64,000 bases of DNA. It comes from Sulfuriroseicoccus oceanibius (GTDB taxonomy: Bacteria > Verrucomicrobiota > Verrucomicrobiia > Verrucomicrobiales > SLCJ01). The position numbers and the translations under genes were made by a program. The notes below the pieces were generated by a model. The model was given only the letters and a program-made list of their open reading frames with translations. It did not search any database and was not told the origin of the DNA. Location of the stretch: positions 1,178,001 to 1,242,000 of the forward strand of contig NZ_CP066776.1 of NCBI RefSeq assembly GCF_010681825.2. The letters run 5' to 3'. This document shows positions 42,732-51,939 of this stretch, one piece after another (positions within the stretch are counted from its first letter, which is position 1; each line of letters starts with the position of its first letter).

Positions 42732-44807
42732 TTAGCCGAAGAATCGGCTGCCGATCTGGTAAACCGCCATCGCTGCGAAGTAGGCGAAAGTCGTCATGTA
42801 AACGACTTGGAAGATCGGCCACTTCCACGAGGCTGTCTCGCGTTTCACCACCGCGAAGGTGGCGATGCACTGCTGGGCGAAAACGTAGAAGACCAAGAGC
42901 CCTGCGCAGACCCAGAACGAGAAGATCGGGCGGCCGTCAGGATGTTTGGCGTTGGCGAGCGCTGTCTTAAGTTCCTCCTCCTCGGCTTCCTCGCCCACTT
43001 TGTAAATGATGCCGATGGCGCTGTTGAAGACTTCACGGGCAGCGAACGACCAAACGATGGCTGAACCGATTTTCCAGTCGTAGCCGAGTGGTTCGACGAC
43101 AGGCTCGATGATTTTGCCAGCCTGGCCCATGTAGGACTGCTCCAGAGCGATTTCACGCGGGGTGTCCGGATCCGCAGGTTTCGGATAGGTCGATGCGGCC
43201 CAGATCAGGATGGAGAGGCCCAGGATGATGGTGCCGGCGCGCTTGAGGAAGACGAGTCCGCGGTCGAGCAGTTGTTGGAAAACGAGCTTCCAACCCGGCA
43301 TGCGGTACGGAGGAAGTTCGATCAAGAATGGTGATGCGGCGTTCTTGGAGAAGGCGCGCTTGAAGATCCATGCGAAGAAGAACGCGCCCAGCGTGCCCAA
43401 TGCGTAGAGCCCGAACATCAAGGACGTGCGGGTTGCTGCGTCGGCGTTCGGGGTCATCACGCCGATGAGGATCACGTAGACCGGCAGGCGTGCGGTGCAG
43501 CTCATCAATGGGGCGACGAGGATCGTGACCAGTCGGTCTTTGTCGTCTTCGATGGTGCGGGTACCCATGATGCCTGGGATGGCGCAGGCGTAGGAGGAGA
43601 GCAGTGGAATGAAGGATTTTCCGTTCAGGCCCACTTTCGACATCAAGCGGTCCATGATGAACGCGGCGCGTGCCATGTAGCCGGAGCTTTCGAGCACCCC
43701 GATGAAGAAGAACAAAATGAGGATCTGCGGGAGGAAGATGACCACGCCGCCGACACCTCCGATGATGCCATTGACGATCAAATCCTTGAGGTCGCCTTCG
43801 CCGAGGCTGGCGCCTGCCCATTCGCCGAGCTTGCTGAAGCCTGCGTCGATCCAGTCCATCGGCACCGAGGCCAGAGTGAACATGGAGTAGAACATGGTGA
43901 CCATCACCGCGATGAAGATCAGCCAGCCCTTGATCGGGTGGATCAAGGTGGCGTCAAGCTTGTCGCTGAAGCTCAGCTCCATCGGCGCGTCGCCTCCGCG
44001 CACCGAGGCTGCGGAAATTTGACCAATGGTCTCGTAGCGGGCGGCTACGATGCGGCTCTCGATCGGCAAGTCGCTGTCCGCGGCTTCGCCGTTGATGATG
44101 GGTTCGAGTTCGTCGAGCAGTGAGTGGTCGATGCAGTGATCGTGGGTGCGGTCGCGCATCGCGCGGTCGCTGATGATGGTGAGTGCGTGGGCGGCTGCGT
44201 TGGGGACGCCGCGCGCGATGAGAACTTCCGCGGACTTCTCGAGGATGCGTTCCACGTCTTCGCCGGCGTTCCAGCGGCGGTGTGAGCGATGAGGAGTGCG
44301 CGAGAGGGCGCCTTTGATGTCGACTATGCCGATCTCCTGGTTGGCCTGGCATGGGATGACGGGTGTGCCGCCGAGTTGCTGGCTGAGCGCGTCGGGGTCG
44401 ATGCGTTGGCCCTTTTCTTCCAGTACGTCGACCATGTTGAGTGCGACGATGACCGGGAGTTTGAGGTCGATGACCTGGAGGACGAGGTAGAGGTTGCGCT
44501 CCAGGTTGGAGGCGTCGACCACGCAGAGGACAGCGTCCGGTCGGTCGGTGCCTTTGAGGTCTCCGAGCAGAACGTCACGTGCGACGCGTTCGTCGTCCGA
44601 GCGGGCGGAGAGGCTGTAGGTGCCGGGGAGGTCGAGAAGCTCGATTTTCTCGCCATGAAGCGAGCGCATTTCACCGACCTTCTTTTCAACCGTGACGCCA
44701 GGGTAGTTGCCTACCTTTTGGCGTAAGCCGGTGAGAGCGTTGAAGAGCGTGGTCTTGCCGCAGTTCGGGTTGCCGACGAGGGCGATCTTACGTGCTGGTG
44801 AGGACAT
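42732..44807 (-). CDS. feoB: Ferrous iron transporter FeoB
   Basis: A 691-residue inner-membrane Fe2+ transporter. The N-terminal G-protein domain has GNPNCGKTTLFNALTG (G1), VGNYPGVTVEKK (G2 region), LDLPGTYSL (G3) and ALNMVD (G4). A helical spacer follows, then the gated membrane domain with Cys residues in YACAIPGIMGTRTIEDDKDRL and in SCTARLPVY. This is the standard FeoB layout. It is the third gene of a feo operon, 29 bases after feoA, and is followed by the FeoB-associated protein. Confidence 0.97.
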   Translation of the reverse strand: MSSPARKIALVGNPNCGKTTLFNALTGLRQKVGNYPGVTVEKKVGEMRSLHGEKIELLDLPGTYSLSARSDDERVARDVLLGDLKGTDRPDAVLCVVDASNLERNLYLVLQVIDLKLPVIVALNMVDVLEEKGQRIDPDALSQQLGGTPVIPCQANQEIGIVDIKGALSRTPHRSHRRWNAGEDVERILEKSAEVLIARGVPNAAAHALTIISDRAMRDRTHDHCIDHSLLDELEPIINGEAADSDLPIESRIVAARYETIGQISAASVRGGDAPMELSFSDKLDATLIHPIKGWLIFIAVMVTMFYSMFTLASVPMDWIDAGFSKLGEWAGASLGEGDLKDLIVNGIIGGVGGVVIFLPQILILFFFIGVLESSGYMARAAFIMDRLMSKVGLNGKSFIPLLSSYACAIPGIMGTRTIEDDKDRLVTILVAPLMSCTARLPVYVILIGVMTPNADAATRTSLMFGLYALGTLGAFFFAWIFKRAFSKNAASPFLIELPPYRMPGWKLVFQQLLDRGLVFLKRAGTIILGLSILIWAASTYPKPADPDTPREIALEQSYMGQAGKIIEPVVEPLGYDWKIGSAIVWSFAAREVFNSAIGIIYKVGEEAEEEELKTALANAKHPDGRPIFSFWVCAGLLVFYVFAQQCIATFAVVKRETASWKWPIFQVVYMTTFAYFAAMAVYQIGSRFFG

Positions 44808-44836
44808 GGCGATGGCCGGTAGGGGATTCGATGAAA

Positions 44837-45076
44837 TTAGGTGGGGCGCACGGTGACACCGGCTGCTTCGGCTTTGCGGATGCTCAGCTTGTAGCCCCGG
44901 ACTTCCAGCTCGATGGGGTCGCCCAGCGGGGCACGGCGTACCACTTTCACAGCGGTGCCAGGCAAAAGCCCCATCTCTTGCAAACGCTGCATCCCAGCAA
45001 TGGACGGATCCATCGCAACTACCGAGGCAGATCCCCCCGGCATAATCTCAGACAACGAAACGGGCGAATCAGACAT
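44837..45076 (-). CDS. feoA: FeoA domain protein (second copy)
   Basis: 79 residues from the ATG at 45074-45076. The SH3-like FeoA fold is clear: VSLSEIMPGGSASVVAMD, then GMQRLQEMGLLPGTAVKVVRRAPLGDPIELEVRGYKLSIRKAEA. FeoA binds FeoB at the cytoplasmic face and is needed for Fe2+ uptake. This is the better match to canonical FeoA of the two in this operon. Tight spacing to feoB. Confidence 0.93.
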   Translation of the reverse strand: MSDSPVSLSEIMPGGSASVVAMDPSIAGMQRLQEMGLLPGTAVKVVRRAPLGDPIELEVRGYKLSIRKAEAAGVTVRPT

Positions 45077-45134
45077 GGTCGAATCAGTCAGGTAGATCAA
45101 AAAAAGAGGCCGGATGAACGATCCGGCCGGAGAA

Positions 45135-45401
45135 TTAAGCAACGACGATGCTTTCGGCGAGCTTCTTACTTAGCGCCACCCGCGACCCGCATACGGTGCA
45201 GACCGTGTTGCCGCCATTGGTGATTTTCCGCACCCGGGCTTGCTCGCAGAAGCCCATCTCGCGCAGGCGGTGGCAGGTGGCTTCGCAGCCCTTGAGTGCC
45301 ACTACTTGGAAGTCGCAGCCCACCGACGCACCAAAAAGCGTCTGTTCACCGACAGACTTGCCGGCTTTGACGTGGGATCGACGGATAAGGGAGAAGCGCA
45401 T
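45135..45401 (-). CDS. FeoA-like protein (first copy)
   Basis: 88 residues, first gene of the feo operon. GCDFQVVALKGCEATCHRLREMGFCEQARVRKITNGGNTVCTVCGSRVALSKKLAESIVV has the FeoA glycine pattern (RLREMGF, then the turn and CGSRVALS). It is unusual in carrying five cysteines, including GCEATC and CTVC, which could bind metal; the canonical FeoA next to it lacks them. It may be a metal-sensing or scaffolding subunit. A putative Fur box lies 20 bases upstream. Confidence 0.85.
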   Translation of the reverse strand: MRFSLIRRSHVKAGKSVGEQTLFGASVGCDFQVVALKGCEATCHRLREMGFCEQARVRKITNGGNTVCTVCGSRVALSKKLAESIVVA

Positions 45402-45420
45402 ACCTAAGCGAATTTTATCG

Positions 45421-45439
45421 TAATGCGACTCAGTATCAA
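45421..45439 (-). promoter_or_regulatory. Candidate Fur box before the feo operon
   Basis: On the minus strand the 19 bases TTGATACTGAGTCGCATTA lie 20 bases before the first feoA start. They resemble Fur boxes of the TTGNGANTGANTCGCAA type seen in several phyla, with a central ACTCAGT palindrome. Position and the iron-uptake function fit Fur repression. Confidence 0.55.
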
Positions 45440-45745
45440 ATGGTATTTATGCGTCGCTGGCGGAAATGATGCGGATTTCGGAATGACGGGCAAATCCGGT
45501 CATGGGGTGACCTGTTGGATTCGGGGGCGGGGGGGGCTAAGGAACCGGCGCCCAAGGGCTCAAGAAACGCTGAGCACAGTTGTGATTTACGCGTAAGTTG
45601 TTGGTTCTTGGGGGCGGGTGGTTCTTCGGTGTGCTGATGAGCTTCTCCAACCTTATCCTTGAGAGATGCGTACCGTTCTGACAGGTTCTGGATCGATTCT
45701 TGCTTGCTCTGGGAAATACGCCTGATTTGCAGAAACTACTTTACT

Positions 45746-47488
45746 ATGATTAATCTTCGATCCTCGCTCCGCCTATTGATTGCCGGCTTGCTGTCAGTTT
45801 GCTTTGTCGGCTCCGCATCCGCGTCTGAACGATCTGATGAGATCGCGGCCAAGATGGACACCTTGCTTGAGCCGGTGAAAGAGATCCTCAATGCGGTGAT
45901 CTTTGTCACGGTGCCGATTGGGGAAAGCAATGTGCCTGCGGTGCTGATTTTGTTGGCGGGCACGGCGATGTTTTTGACGGTGTACTTCAAGTTCCTCAAC
46001 GTGCGGGCGCTGGGATTGGCGTTCAAGACGGTGAAAGGGAAGTACTCTGAAGCGGATGATCCGGGTCAGATCACGCATTTCCAGGCGTTGACGACCGCGC
46101 TTTCGGCGACGGTGGGCTTGGGCAACATTGCAGGCGTGGCGCTGGCGATTGGTCTTGGTGGTCCTGGTGCGGTGTTGTGGATGATTGTGATGGGGGTGCT
46201 CGGGATGACCTCGAAGTTCACCGAATGTACGCTGGGTGTGCGTTACCGCCAGATTGGCGAGGACGGCCGTGCCCACGGTGGGGGGATGTTTTACCTTCGT
46301 GACGGTTTGAAAGAACGCGGCCTTGGCTGGCTCGGCAAGATTTTGGCGATTGTCTTCGCGTTGGGATGTATTGGTGGCGCGATTGGCGCGGGTAATATGT
46401 TCCAGATCAACCAGGCGCATCAGCAGGTCTCCGAGACGTTTGGGATTTTTGACGGTCCTGGAGGTGCGTGGCAGTTCGGTGCGATTATCGCAGTGCTGGT
46501 CGGGATGGTGATTATCGGTGGCATCAAAGCCATTGCCCGGGTGACCGAGGTCTTGGTTCCGTTCATGTGCCTGACCTACGTGTTGGCTTGTTTCGTGGTG
46601 TTGTTTACCCATGCGGGGGACGTGCCGGCGGCGTTTGCGACGATCGTGAGTGAGGCCTTCAGCCCGAGTGCCGCGGTGGGTGGATTCATTGGTGGCTTGA
46701 TCCAAGGGGTGCAGCGCGGTGTATTCTCCAACGAAGCGGGGGTGGGATCGGCTGCGATTGCCCACGCCGCGGTGAAGACGCGACGTCCAGCCAGTGAGGG
46801 CGTGGTGGCATTGCTCGAGCCTCTGATGGATACGGTGATCGTTTGCACCATGACCGCCTTGGTGATTGTGGTCACCGGCATGTGGAAAGTGGATGCCGAC
46901 ATCGACAAGGAAGTCGCTCTGATGCAGTCGCCGGCTCTCGAACAGACCACCGGCATTACTCTTGCTCCGGGCACACAGCTCAAGGTGCTGGAAAAAGAAG
47001 AAAAGCCGGACGGTGCGGCGAAGGACTGGGCTCCTGCTTGGGCCAAGGTCAAAGTGCGTGACACCGAACAAACCGGCTACGTCGCCACAAAGGATTATCT
47101 CGATCGATCCGACACAGCCGGCGGCATCTGGATGACGTCGAAGGCATTCGAAGGCGTGATCGGCTGGTTCCCATATGTCCTCGCGATTGCCGTGTTCTTG
47201 TTCGCCTTCTCGACCATGATTTCGTGGTCGTACTACGGTGGTCAGGCGATTGGCTACATCTTCGGTGAGAACCGCGTGGTGATTAACATCTACAAGGTGA
47301 TCTTCTGCGGATTTGTGGTGGTGGGCGCCACCGCGTCGCTGGGCAACGTGCTGGCGATTTCCGATGCGCTGTTCTTCGCGATGGTGGTGCCGAACCTGAT
47401 CGGAGTGTACTTGCTGCTGCCAGTGGTCAAAGAAGAGCTCAAGAAGTTCCGCGACCACGCGGCGCGCATCGACCGCGGCGACGCGTAA
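45746..47488 (+). CDS. AGCS-family sodium:amino acid symporter with extra soluble insertion
   Basis: 580 residues from ATG 45746; the open frame upstream is not conserved. An N-terminal signal-like helix (LLIAGLLSVCFVGSASAS) precedes the usual about eleven helices. FQALTTALSATVGLGNIAGVALAIGLGGPGAVLW is the family signature, and GGMFYLRDGLKERG and VFSNEAGVGSAAIAHAAVKT are typical. It imports alanine or a similar amino acid with Na+. Unusual is a roughly 75-residue soluble insertion at about 380-455 (GTQLKVLEKEEKPDG, then WAKVKVRDTEQTGYVATKDYL) that reads like an SH3-type barrel between two membrane helices. The 345-base gap upstream holds the Fur box and no gene. Confidence 0.9.
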   Translation: MINLRSSLRLLIAGLLSVCFVGSASASERSDEIAAKMDTLLEPVKEILNAVIFVTVPIGESNVPAVLILLAGTAMFLTVYFKFLNVRALGLAFKTVKGKYSEADDPGQITHFQALTTALSATVGLGNIAGVALAIGLGGPGAVLWMIVMGVLGMTSKFTECTLGVRYRQIGEDGRAHGGGMFYLRDGLKERGLGWLGKILAIVFALGCIGGAIGAGNMFQINQAHQQVSETFGIFDGPGGAWQFGAIIAVLVGMVIIGGIKAIARVTEVLVPFMCLTYVLACFVVLFTHAGDVPAAFATIVSEAFSPSAAVGGFIGGLIQGVQRGVFSNEAGVGSAAIAHAAVKTRRPASEGVVALLEPLMDTVIVCTMTALVIVVTGMWKVDADIDKEVALMQSPALEQTTGITLAPGTQLKVLEKEEKPDGAAKDWAPAWAKVKVRDTEQTGYVATKDYLDRSDTAGGIWMTSKAFEGVIGWFPYVLAIAVFLFAFSTMISWSYYGGQAIGYIFGENRVVINIYKVIFCGFVVVGATASLGNVLAISDALFFAMVVPNLIGVYLLLPVVKEELKKFRDHAARIDRGDA

Positions 47489-47521
47489 CGTGCGGATCGC
47501 CCTTGAGGCGATGATTTTCAC

Positions 47522-47564
47522 GAGGCCCGGGGTTGGTATCCAATCCCGGGCCTTCGTTGTGTTT
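47522..47564 (+). terminator. Hairpin terminator after the symporter gene
   Basis: GAGGCCCGGGGTTGG pairs with CCAATCCCGGGCCTTC with one or two imperfections; GTTGTGTTTT follows. The T-run is weak. Confidence 0.65.
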
Positions 47565-47652
47565 TCGGCTATGGGTAGAGGCAGAGGGAGATCCGTGACA
47601 AAGCCGGTCCGTTCTTGATTGTCGTGCAGATGGCATCCATCCTTGGCGTCCC

Positions 47653-49722
47653 ATGGCACGGAAATACGAGATCAAATCCAGCGCACCGGCAAACCGCACA
47701 GGCATCGACTTCCGTGCCGAACTCAACGACGACCAATATGCCGCGGTGACCTCGCGTCCCGGGCCGTCGTTGGTCATCGCCGGTGCCGGCTCAGGCAAGA
47801 CGCGCACGCTCACCTACCGCGTCGCCTACCTGCTCGACAACCACATGGACCCGCGCAGCATCCTGCTGCTCACCTTCACCAACAAAGCCTCGAAGGAAAT
47901 GCTCGAGCGGGTGAAGGAACTCGTTCCTTTCGACCTCTCCAACCTGTGGGGCGGCACCTTCCACTCGATCGGCAACCGCATCCTGCGCAAACACGCCGAC
48001 CTCATCGGCCTCGGACGCAACTTTTCCATCCTCGATCGCGATGACCAGAAGTCGCTGATGAAAGCGGCGATCCAGAAGGCCGGGATCGACACCAAAGCGG
48101 TGCGTTTTCCCAAGACGGATCCGCTGATCGATCTTTTCAGCTACAGCACCAACACAATGCAGGACCCTCGCGAGGTGCTGCAGTGGCGCTATTCGTTCGA
48201 TGCCTCGTTGCATGAAGACATCCTCAAAGTCGGGATGGCGTATGAGCAGCTGAAGCGCGAGTCGAATGCCGCGGACTTCGACGATTTGCTCTACTTGTGC
48301 TACCGCATGTTCAAGAAGAACCCGGACGTGCTGGCACGGTATCAGGAGCGCTTTCGCTTTATCCTGGTGGACGAGTACCAGGACACCAACCTGCTGCAGG
48401 CCGCGCTGATCGACCAGCTCGCCGGAAAGCACAAGAGTCTGATGGTGGTGGGTGACGACGCGCAGTCGATCTACTCGTGGCGCGGTGCCAACTTTGAGAA
48501 CATCATTAAGTTCACCGAGCGCTACCCGAAGGCGAAGACCTACAAGATCGAGACGAATTACCGCTCGGTACCGGAGGTGCTGCAGGCCGCCAATGCCTGT
48601 ATTTCCAACAACCGGAAACAGTTCGCCAAAGTGCTGCAGCCGGCCCGCAAGAGCCAGGAAGCCAAGCCGGTGCTGGCGCCGGTGCTCGACCTGCGCACTC
48701 AGTCGCAGTTTGTCGCACAGCGGGTGCAGGAGCTCAATGAAGAGGAGGGCGTGCCATTTGAAGAGATCGCAATTCTTTACCGTGCGCACTTCCATTCGAT
48801 GGAGATCCAGATGGAGTTCACGCGACGCGGGATTCCGTTCCGGGTGACCAGCGGTTTGCGCTTTTTCGAGCAAGCGCACATCAAGGACGTGGCGGCGTTT
48901 ATGCGTCTGGCGGTGAACCCACGGGACGCGGTTTCGTTCAAACGTCTGGTGCTGATGCTGCCTGGGATTGGTGAACGATCGGCGGATAAATTGTGGCGCG
49001 AGTGGGCGGCCCAGTTGCCGGCGCTTGACGGCGAAAAGTTGGAATCGTTTGGCAACGCGCTCAAAGCACTCAAGCCCCCGAAGAAGGCGGCATCGGCGTG
49101 GCAACAGTTCGCCGATACCGTGGACGAACTCGCACCCGGCGGCGAACCCGCCACTCCGACTCAGATGATTTTCTCAGTGGTCGAGGGCTGCTACGACGAG
49201 TATGCGCGCAATGCCTTTACCAACTACGACCAACGGCGTCAGGACCTGCAGCAGTTGCAAGCGTTTGCCGAAGGCATGACCGATGTCGAGGAGTTGCTGA
49301 CCCAGCTGGCTCTGATGGGCGGAGTGGATGTTTCCAACGATCGGCCGGCGGAGAACGAGGATCACGATGTGGTGACGCTTTCCACCGTTCACCAGGCGAA
49401 GGGACTGGAATGGGATGTCGTGTTCGCAGTCGGTCTGGCGGACGGTAAGTTCCCCAACGAACGTGCGCTCGATGCCGATGACCCGGACACGGAGGAGGAA
49501 GAACGCCGATTGTTCTACGTCACCCTGACCCGCGCCAAGACACAGCTGTACCTGACCTATCCGCAGCTCTGGAGCACGCCGCATCAGGGATCGATGCCGG
49601 TGCTGCCGTCGCGCTTTATTCAGGAGCTGGATCCCGACTTGTTCGACACCTGGCAGATCGGCTCCAGCGCTCCGAACATGTGGTACGACGATGAGGATGA
49701 CGACGACGATTACCCGTTTTAG
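47653..49722 (+). CDS. UvrD/Rep-family DNA helicase (PcrA-like)
   Basis: 689 residues. All superfamily 1A motifs are seen: Q-motif LNDDQYAAVTSRPG, Walker A VIAGAGSGKTRT (I), GTFHSIGNRIL (Ib), FILVDEYQDTN (II), VVGDDAQSIYSWRGA (III), TNYRSVPEVL (IV), VVTLSTVHQAKGLEWDVVF (V) and EERRLFYVTLTRAK (VI). It unwinds DNA 3' to 5' in repair or replication restart. It is somewhat shorter than E. coli UvrD (720) and ends in an acidic tail (WYDDEDDDDDYPF) instead of the usual C-terminal domain. It stands alone. Confidence 0.93.
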   Translation: MARKYEIKSSAPANRTGIDFRAELNDDQYAAVTSRPGPSLVIAGAGSGKTRTLTYRVAYLLDNHMDPRSILLLTFTNKASKEMLERVKELVPFDLSNLWGGTFHSIGNRILRKHADLIGLGRNFSILDRDDQKSLMKAAIQKAGIDTKAVRFPKTDPLIDLFSYSTNTMQDPREVLQWRYSFDASLHEDILKVGMAYEQLKRESNAADFDDLLYLCYRMFKKNPDVLARYQERFRFILVDEYQDTNLLQAALIDQLAGKHKSLMVVGDDAQSIYSWRGANFENIIKFTERYPKAKTYKIETNYRSVPEVLQAANACISNNRKQFAKVLQPARKSQEAKPVLAPVLDLRTQSQFVAQRVQELNEEEGVPFEEIAILYRAHFHSMEIQMEFTRRGIPFRVTSGLRFFEQAHIKDVAAFMRLAVNPRDAVSFKRLVLMLPGIGERSADKLWREWAAQLPALDGEKLESFGNALKALKPPKKAASAWQQFADTVDELAPGGEPATPTQMIFSVVEGCYDEYARNAFTNYDQRRQDLQQLQAFAEGMTDVEELLTQLALMGGVDVSNDRPAENEDHDVVTLSTVHQAKGLEWDVVFAVGLADGKFPNERALDADDPDTEEEERRLFYVTLTRAKTQLYLTYPQLWSTPHQGSMPVLPSRFIQELDPDLFDTWQIGSSAPNMWYDDEDDDDDYPF

Positions 49723-50086
49723 GCAGGGTGAGGTGTCTCGGTGATTGAGGTGGCGAATGCCCGCACAGAGGGCGGCGCGTTCTCTCTACGACAGGAGTGT
49801 CGTAGCTCCATCGGTTTGTGGTCTGCGGCGGTGGCTGGATGGAGCAAGGACACTCCTGTCCTTGATATGCGAGGTGGTGCGGGATGGGGGAGAATCCTCA
49901 CGCAGAAATGGAGGAAGGCGCGGTGTGAGCTCCTGAGGATTGTAACCTAATCACTATCTGTGATCATCTGCGTCGATCTGTGGCCGCGGAGCGATTCTCT
50001 CCCAGCATCGGTGGCTGACTGATGGTGTCCGGATGCGCTGTGGATCTGTGGTTGAGGGATGATCGATTGTGGCTAGGTTGGCGGCG
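49723..50086. other. Intergenic region with palindromic hairpins, no gene seen
   Basis: About 364 bases with no supported gene. It holds two perfect 8-bp hairpins, CTACGACA-ggag-TGTCGTAG (49786-49805) and CAAGGACA-ctcc-TGTCCTTG (49845-49864). The short arms GCTCCATC (about 49805-49812) and GATGGAGC (about 49838-49845) link them as a third inverted pair. The motif GCTCCATCG recurs in the 250-bp tandem repeats at 51 kb. Confidence 0.65.
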
Positions 50087-50818
50087 ATGGCAGACGAGCA
50101 ACCAACCAAATCATCGGACGACCTGGGCTACGGCTGGGCTGCATTCAAGCAACTGTGGGGCGAAACGTGGCGCGATACGTGGTCGTTCCTCCGTCGTTAT
50201 TGGATCTTCTGGGCGTTGGCGACCATTGCCGTGCTGGTGTGGTGCTTCTATGCCGTTTGGCCGTACGACAAAGATTGGCTCGCGTTCTACCGCGCGATCG
50301 GTGGCGGCAAGAAGAGCGCGACGATGGACTGGGCCAACTTCATCGGCGATTCCGGTGACCTCGCGCAGTACAATATCATCGTTACCGCCGGGTTCTGGTT
50401 TGTCGGGCGTTGGGCGAAAAAGCGCAATTGGCAGAGGATCGCGATTGCCACCTTCATTGCCTGTCTGCTCGCCGGTCTGACGTGCAATGTTTTCCGCGCA
50501 ACACTGGGGCGTCCGCGTCCGAGCGCGCAGATCAAGCAGGAGCTGGACGATCGCTTCTATGGCCCGAAGCCGAAGTCGCATTTCCATGGCTTCCCATCGG
50601 GGCATACCGCCACGGCATTTGGAACGGCGGTGCCAGTGGCGATTACTTCGCCGGTGGTCGGTGTTCCCGTGTTGGCTTACGCCGGATCGATGGGCTGGGC
50701 GCGCATGTACCAATACCAGCATCACCCGACCGATATCATCGTTGGGGGGTATCTCGGGGTGATGTTTGGCGTGGCGGCCGCGGCATCGGTGCGGAAGAGG
50801 CGGAAGGGAGATTGCTAG
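50087..50818 (+). CDS. PAP2-family phosphatase
   Basis: 243 residues from ATG 50087; a GTG 18 bases upstream is an alternative. Helices YWIFWALATIAVLVWCFYAVW, YNIIVTAGFWFVGRW and IAIATFIACLLAGLTCNV enclose the phosphatase motifs: RATLGRPRP (C1), FPSGHTATAFG (C2) and WARMYQYQHHPTDIIVG (C3). These catalyse dephosphorylation of lipid phosphates such as phosphatidate or undecaprenyl pyrophosphate at the membrane. The stop codon TAG at 50816-50818 lies inside the left heptamer repeat of the 50812-52115 block, so the C-terminus (KRRKGDC) may have been shortened or replaced. Confidence 0.86.
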   Translation: MADEQPTKSSDDLGYGWAAFKQLWGETWRDTWSFLRRYWIFWALATIAVLVWCFYAVWPYDKDWLAFYRAIGGGKKSATMDWANFIGDSGDLAQYNIIVTAGFWFVGRWAKKRNWQRIAIATFIACLLAGLTCNVFRATLGRPRPSAQIKQELDDRFYGPKPKSHFHGFPSGHTATAFGTAVPVAITSPVVGVPVLAYAGSMGWARMYQYQHHPTDIIVGGYLGVMFGVAAAASVRKRRKGDC

Positions 50819-50840
50819 TTTGCTAGTGTTCAGTTTTCAG
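50812..50840 (+). repeat. Left heptamer repeat of the 1.3-kb block
   Basis: Built of TTGCTAG twice, then TGTTCAG and TTTTCAG. It contains the stop codon of the PAP2 gene. It matches 26517-26544 except for a duplicated TTGCTAG unit and one heptamer. Confidence 0.85.
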
Positions 50841-50932
50841 TGGGGGCGTGGCGGCGGAGTTTGCGCGGCCATCGGGTGACGGCTGTGGCTTTGGTGGAAT
50901 CGCAGGCTCGGTCGGGAATGGGGGTGGGGATG

Positions 50933-51939
50933 TGGTCGCTGCGCTCCGTAGGGATTGGTGGCCGGATTGGAAACCGGCGGTCCGTGGGGCGCTGCGTGAT
51001 GCGGAGGGGGGCATGGAGGTTCGACGTCCTCGTCGACAGGCGGCTGGCTTTCCGTGGACGTCGAGGGGTGGCGGAGTCGCGCGTTCAACCTCAAGAGTGA
51101 GGTTGCTCCATCGACGCAAGCATGACGATGCGAAGCGCTGGAGGGATGGCGTTCCTGCCGTCGGTGAGGTGGGGTGATGGTAGTGGTCGCTGCGCTCCGT
51201 AGGGAATGGTGGCCGGATTGGAAACCGGCGGTCCGTGGGGCGCTGCGTGATGCGAGGGGGGGCATGGAGGTTCGACGTCCTCGTCGACAGGAGGGACGGG
51301 GGGCTGCGTGGACGCCGAGGTGTGGCGGAGTCTCGCGTTCAACCTCAAGAGTGAGGTTGCTCCATCGACGCTCGTATGACCATGCGAAGCGCTGGAGGGA
51401 CGGCGTTCCTGCCGTCGGGATGGCGGTGCGGTGATGGTAGTGGTCGCTGCGCTACGTAGGGATTGGTGGCCGGATTGGAAACCGGCGGTCCGTGGGGCGC
51501 TGCGTGATGCGGAGGGGGGCATGGAGGTTCGACGTCCTCGTCGACAGGAGGGGCGGGGGGCTGCGTGGACGCCGAGGTGTGGCGGAGTCGCGCGTTCAAC
51601 CTCAAGAGTGAGGTTGCTCCATCGACGCTCGTATGATTGAGCGAAGCGCTGGAGGGACGGCATTCCTGCCGTCGGTGCGGTGATGGTAGTGGTCGCTGCG
51701 CTACGTAGGGATTGGTGGCAGGATTGGAAACAGTCGGTCCATGGGGCGCTGCGTGATGCGAGGGGGGGCATGGAGGTTCGACGTCCTCGTCGACAGGAGG
51801 GACGGGGGTGTTTGGTTTTGCGTGGACGTCGAGGGGTGGCGGAGTCGTGCGTTCAACCTCAAGAGTGAGGTTGCTCCATCGACGCTCGTATGATTGAGCG
51901 AAGCGCTGGAGGGACGGCGTTCCTGCCGTCGGGATGGCG
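50933..51939. repeat. Four tandem copies of a ~250-bp unit rich in palindromes
   Basis: Copies begin with TGGTCGCTGCGCT at 50933, 51184, 51441 and 51690, i.e. spacings of 251, 257 and 249 bases. Each unit holds the same series: CCGGattggaaaCCGG; a GACGTCCTCGTCGAC palindrome; AACCTCA-agag-TGAGGTT; the tag GCTCCATCGACG; GCGAAGCGCTGG; and GACGGCgttcctGCCGTC. Copies differ by a few substitutions and short indels (the stretch after CGACAGG is longer in copies 2-4). Translated frames give near-identical Arg/Pro-rich peptides and are not supported as genes. Confidence 0.9.

Noticed and set aside
45794-47659. A 621-residue minus-strand open frame opposite the symporter
   Set aside because: It is His/Arg-rich and antisense to a well-supported AGCS symporter gene.
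50933-51939. CRISPR array
   Set aside because: Units are about 250 bp with no short repeat-spacer pattern and no cas genes nearby.
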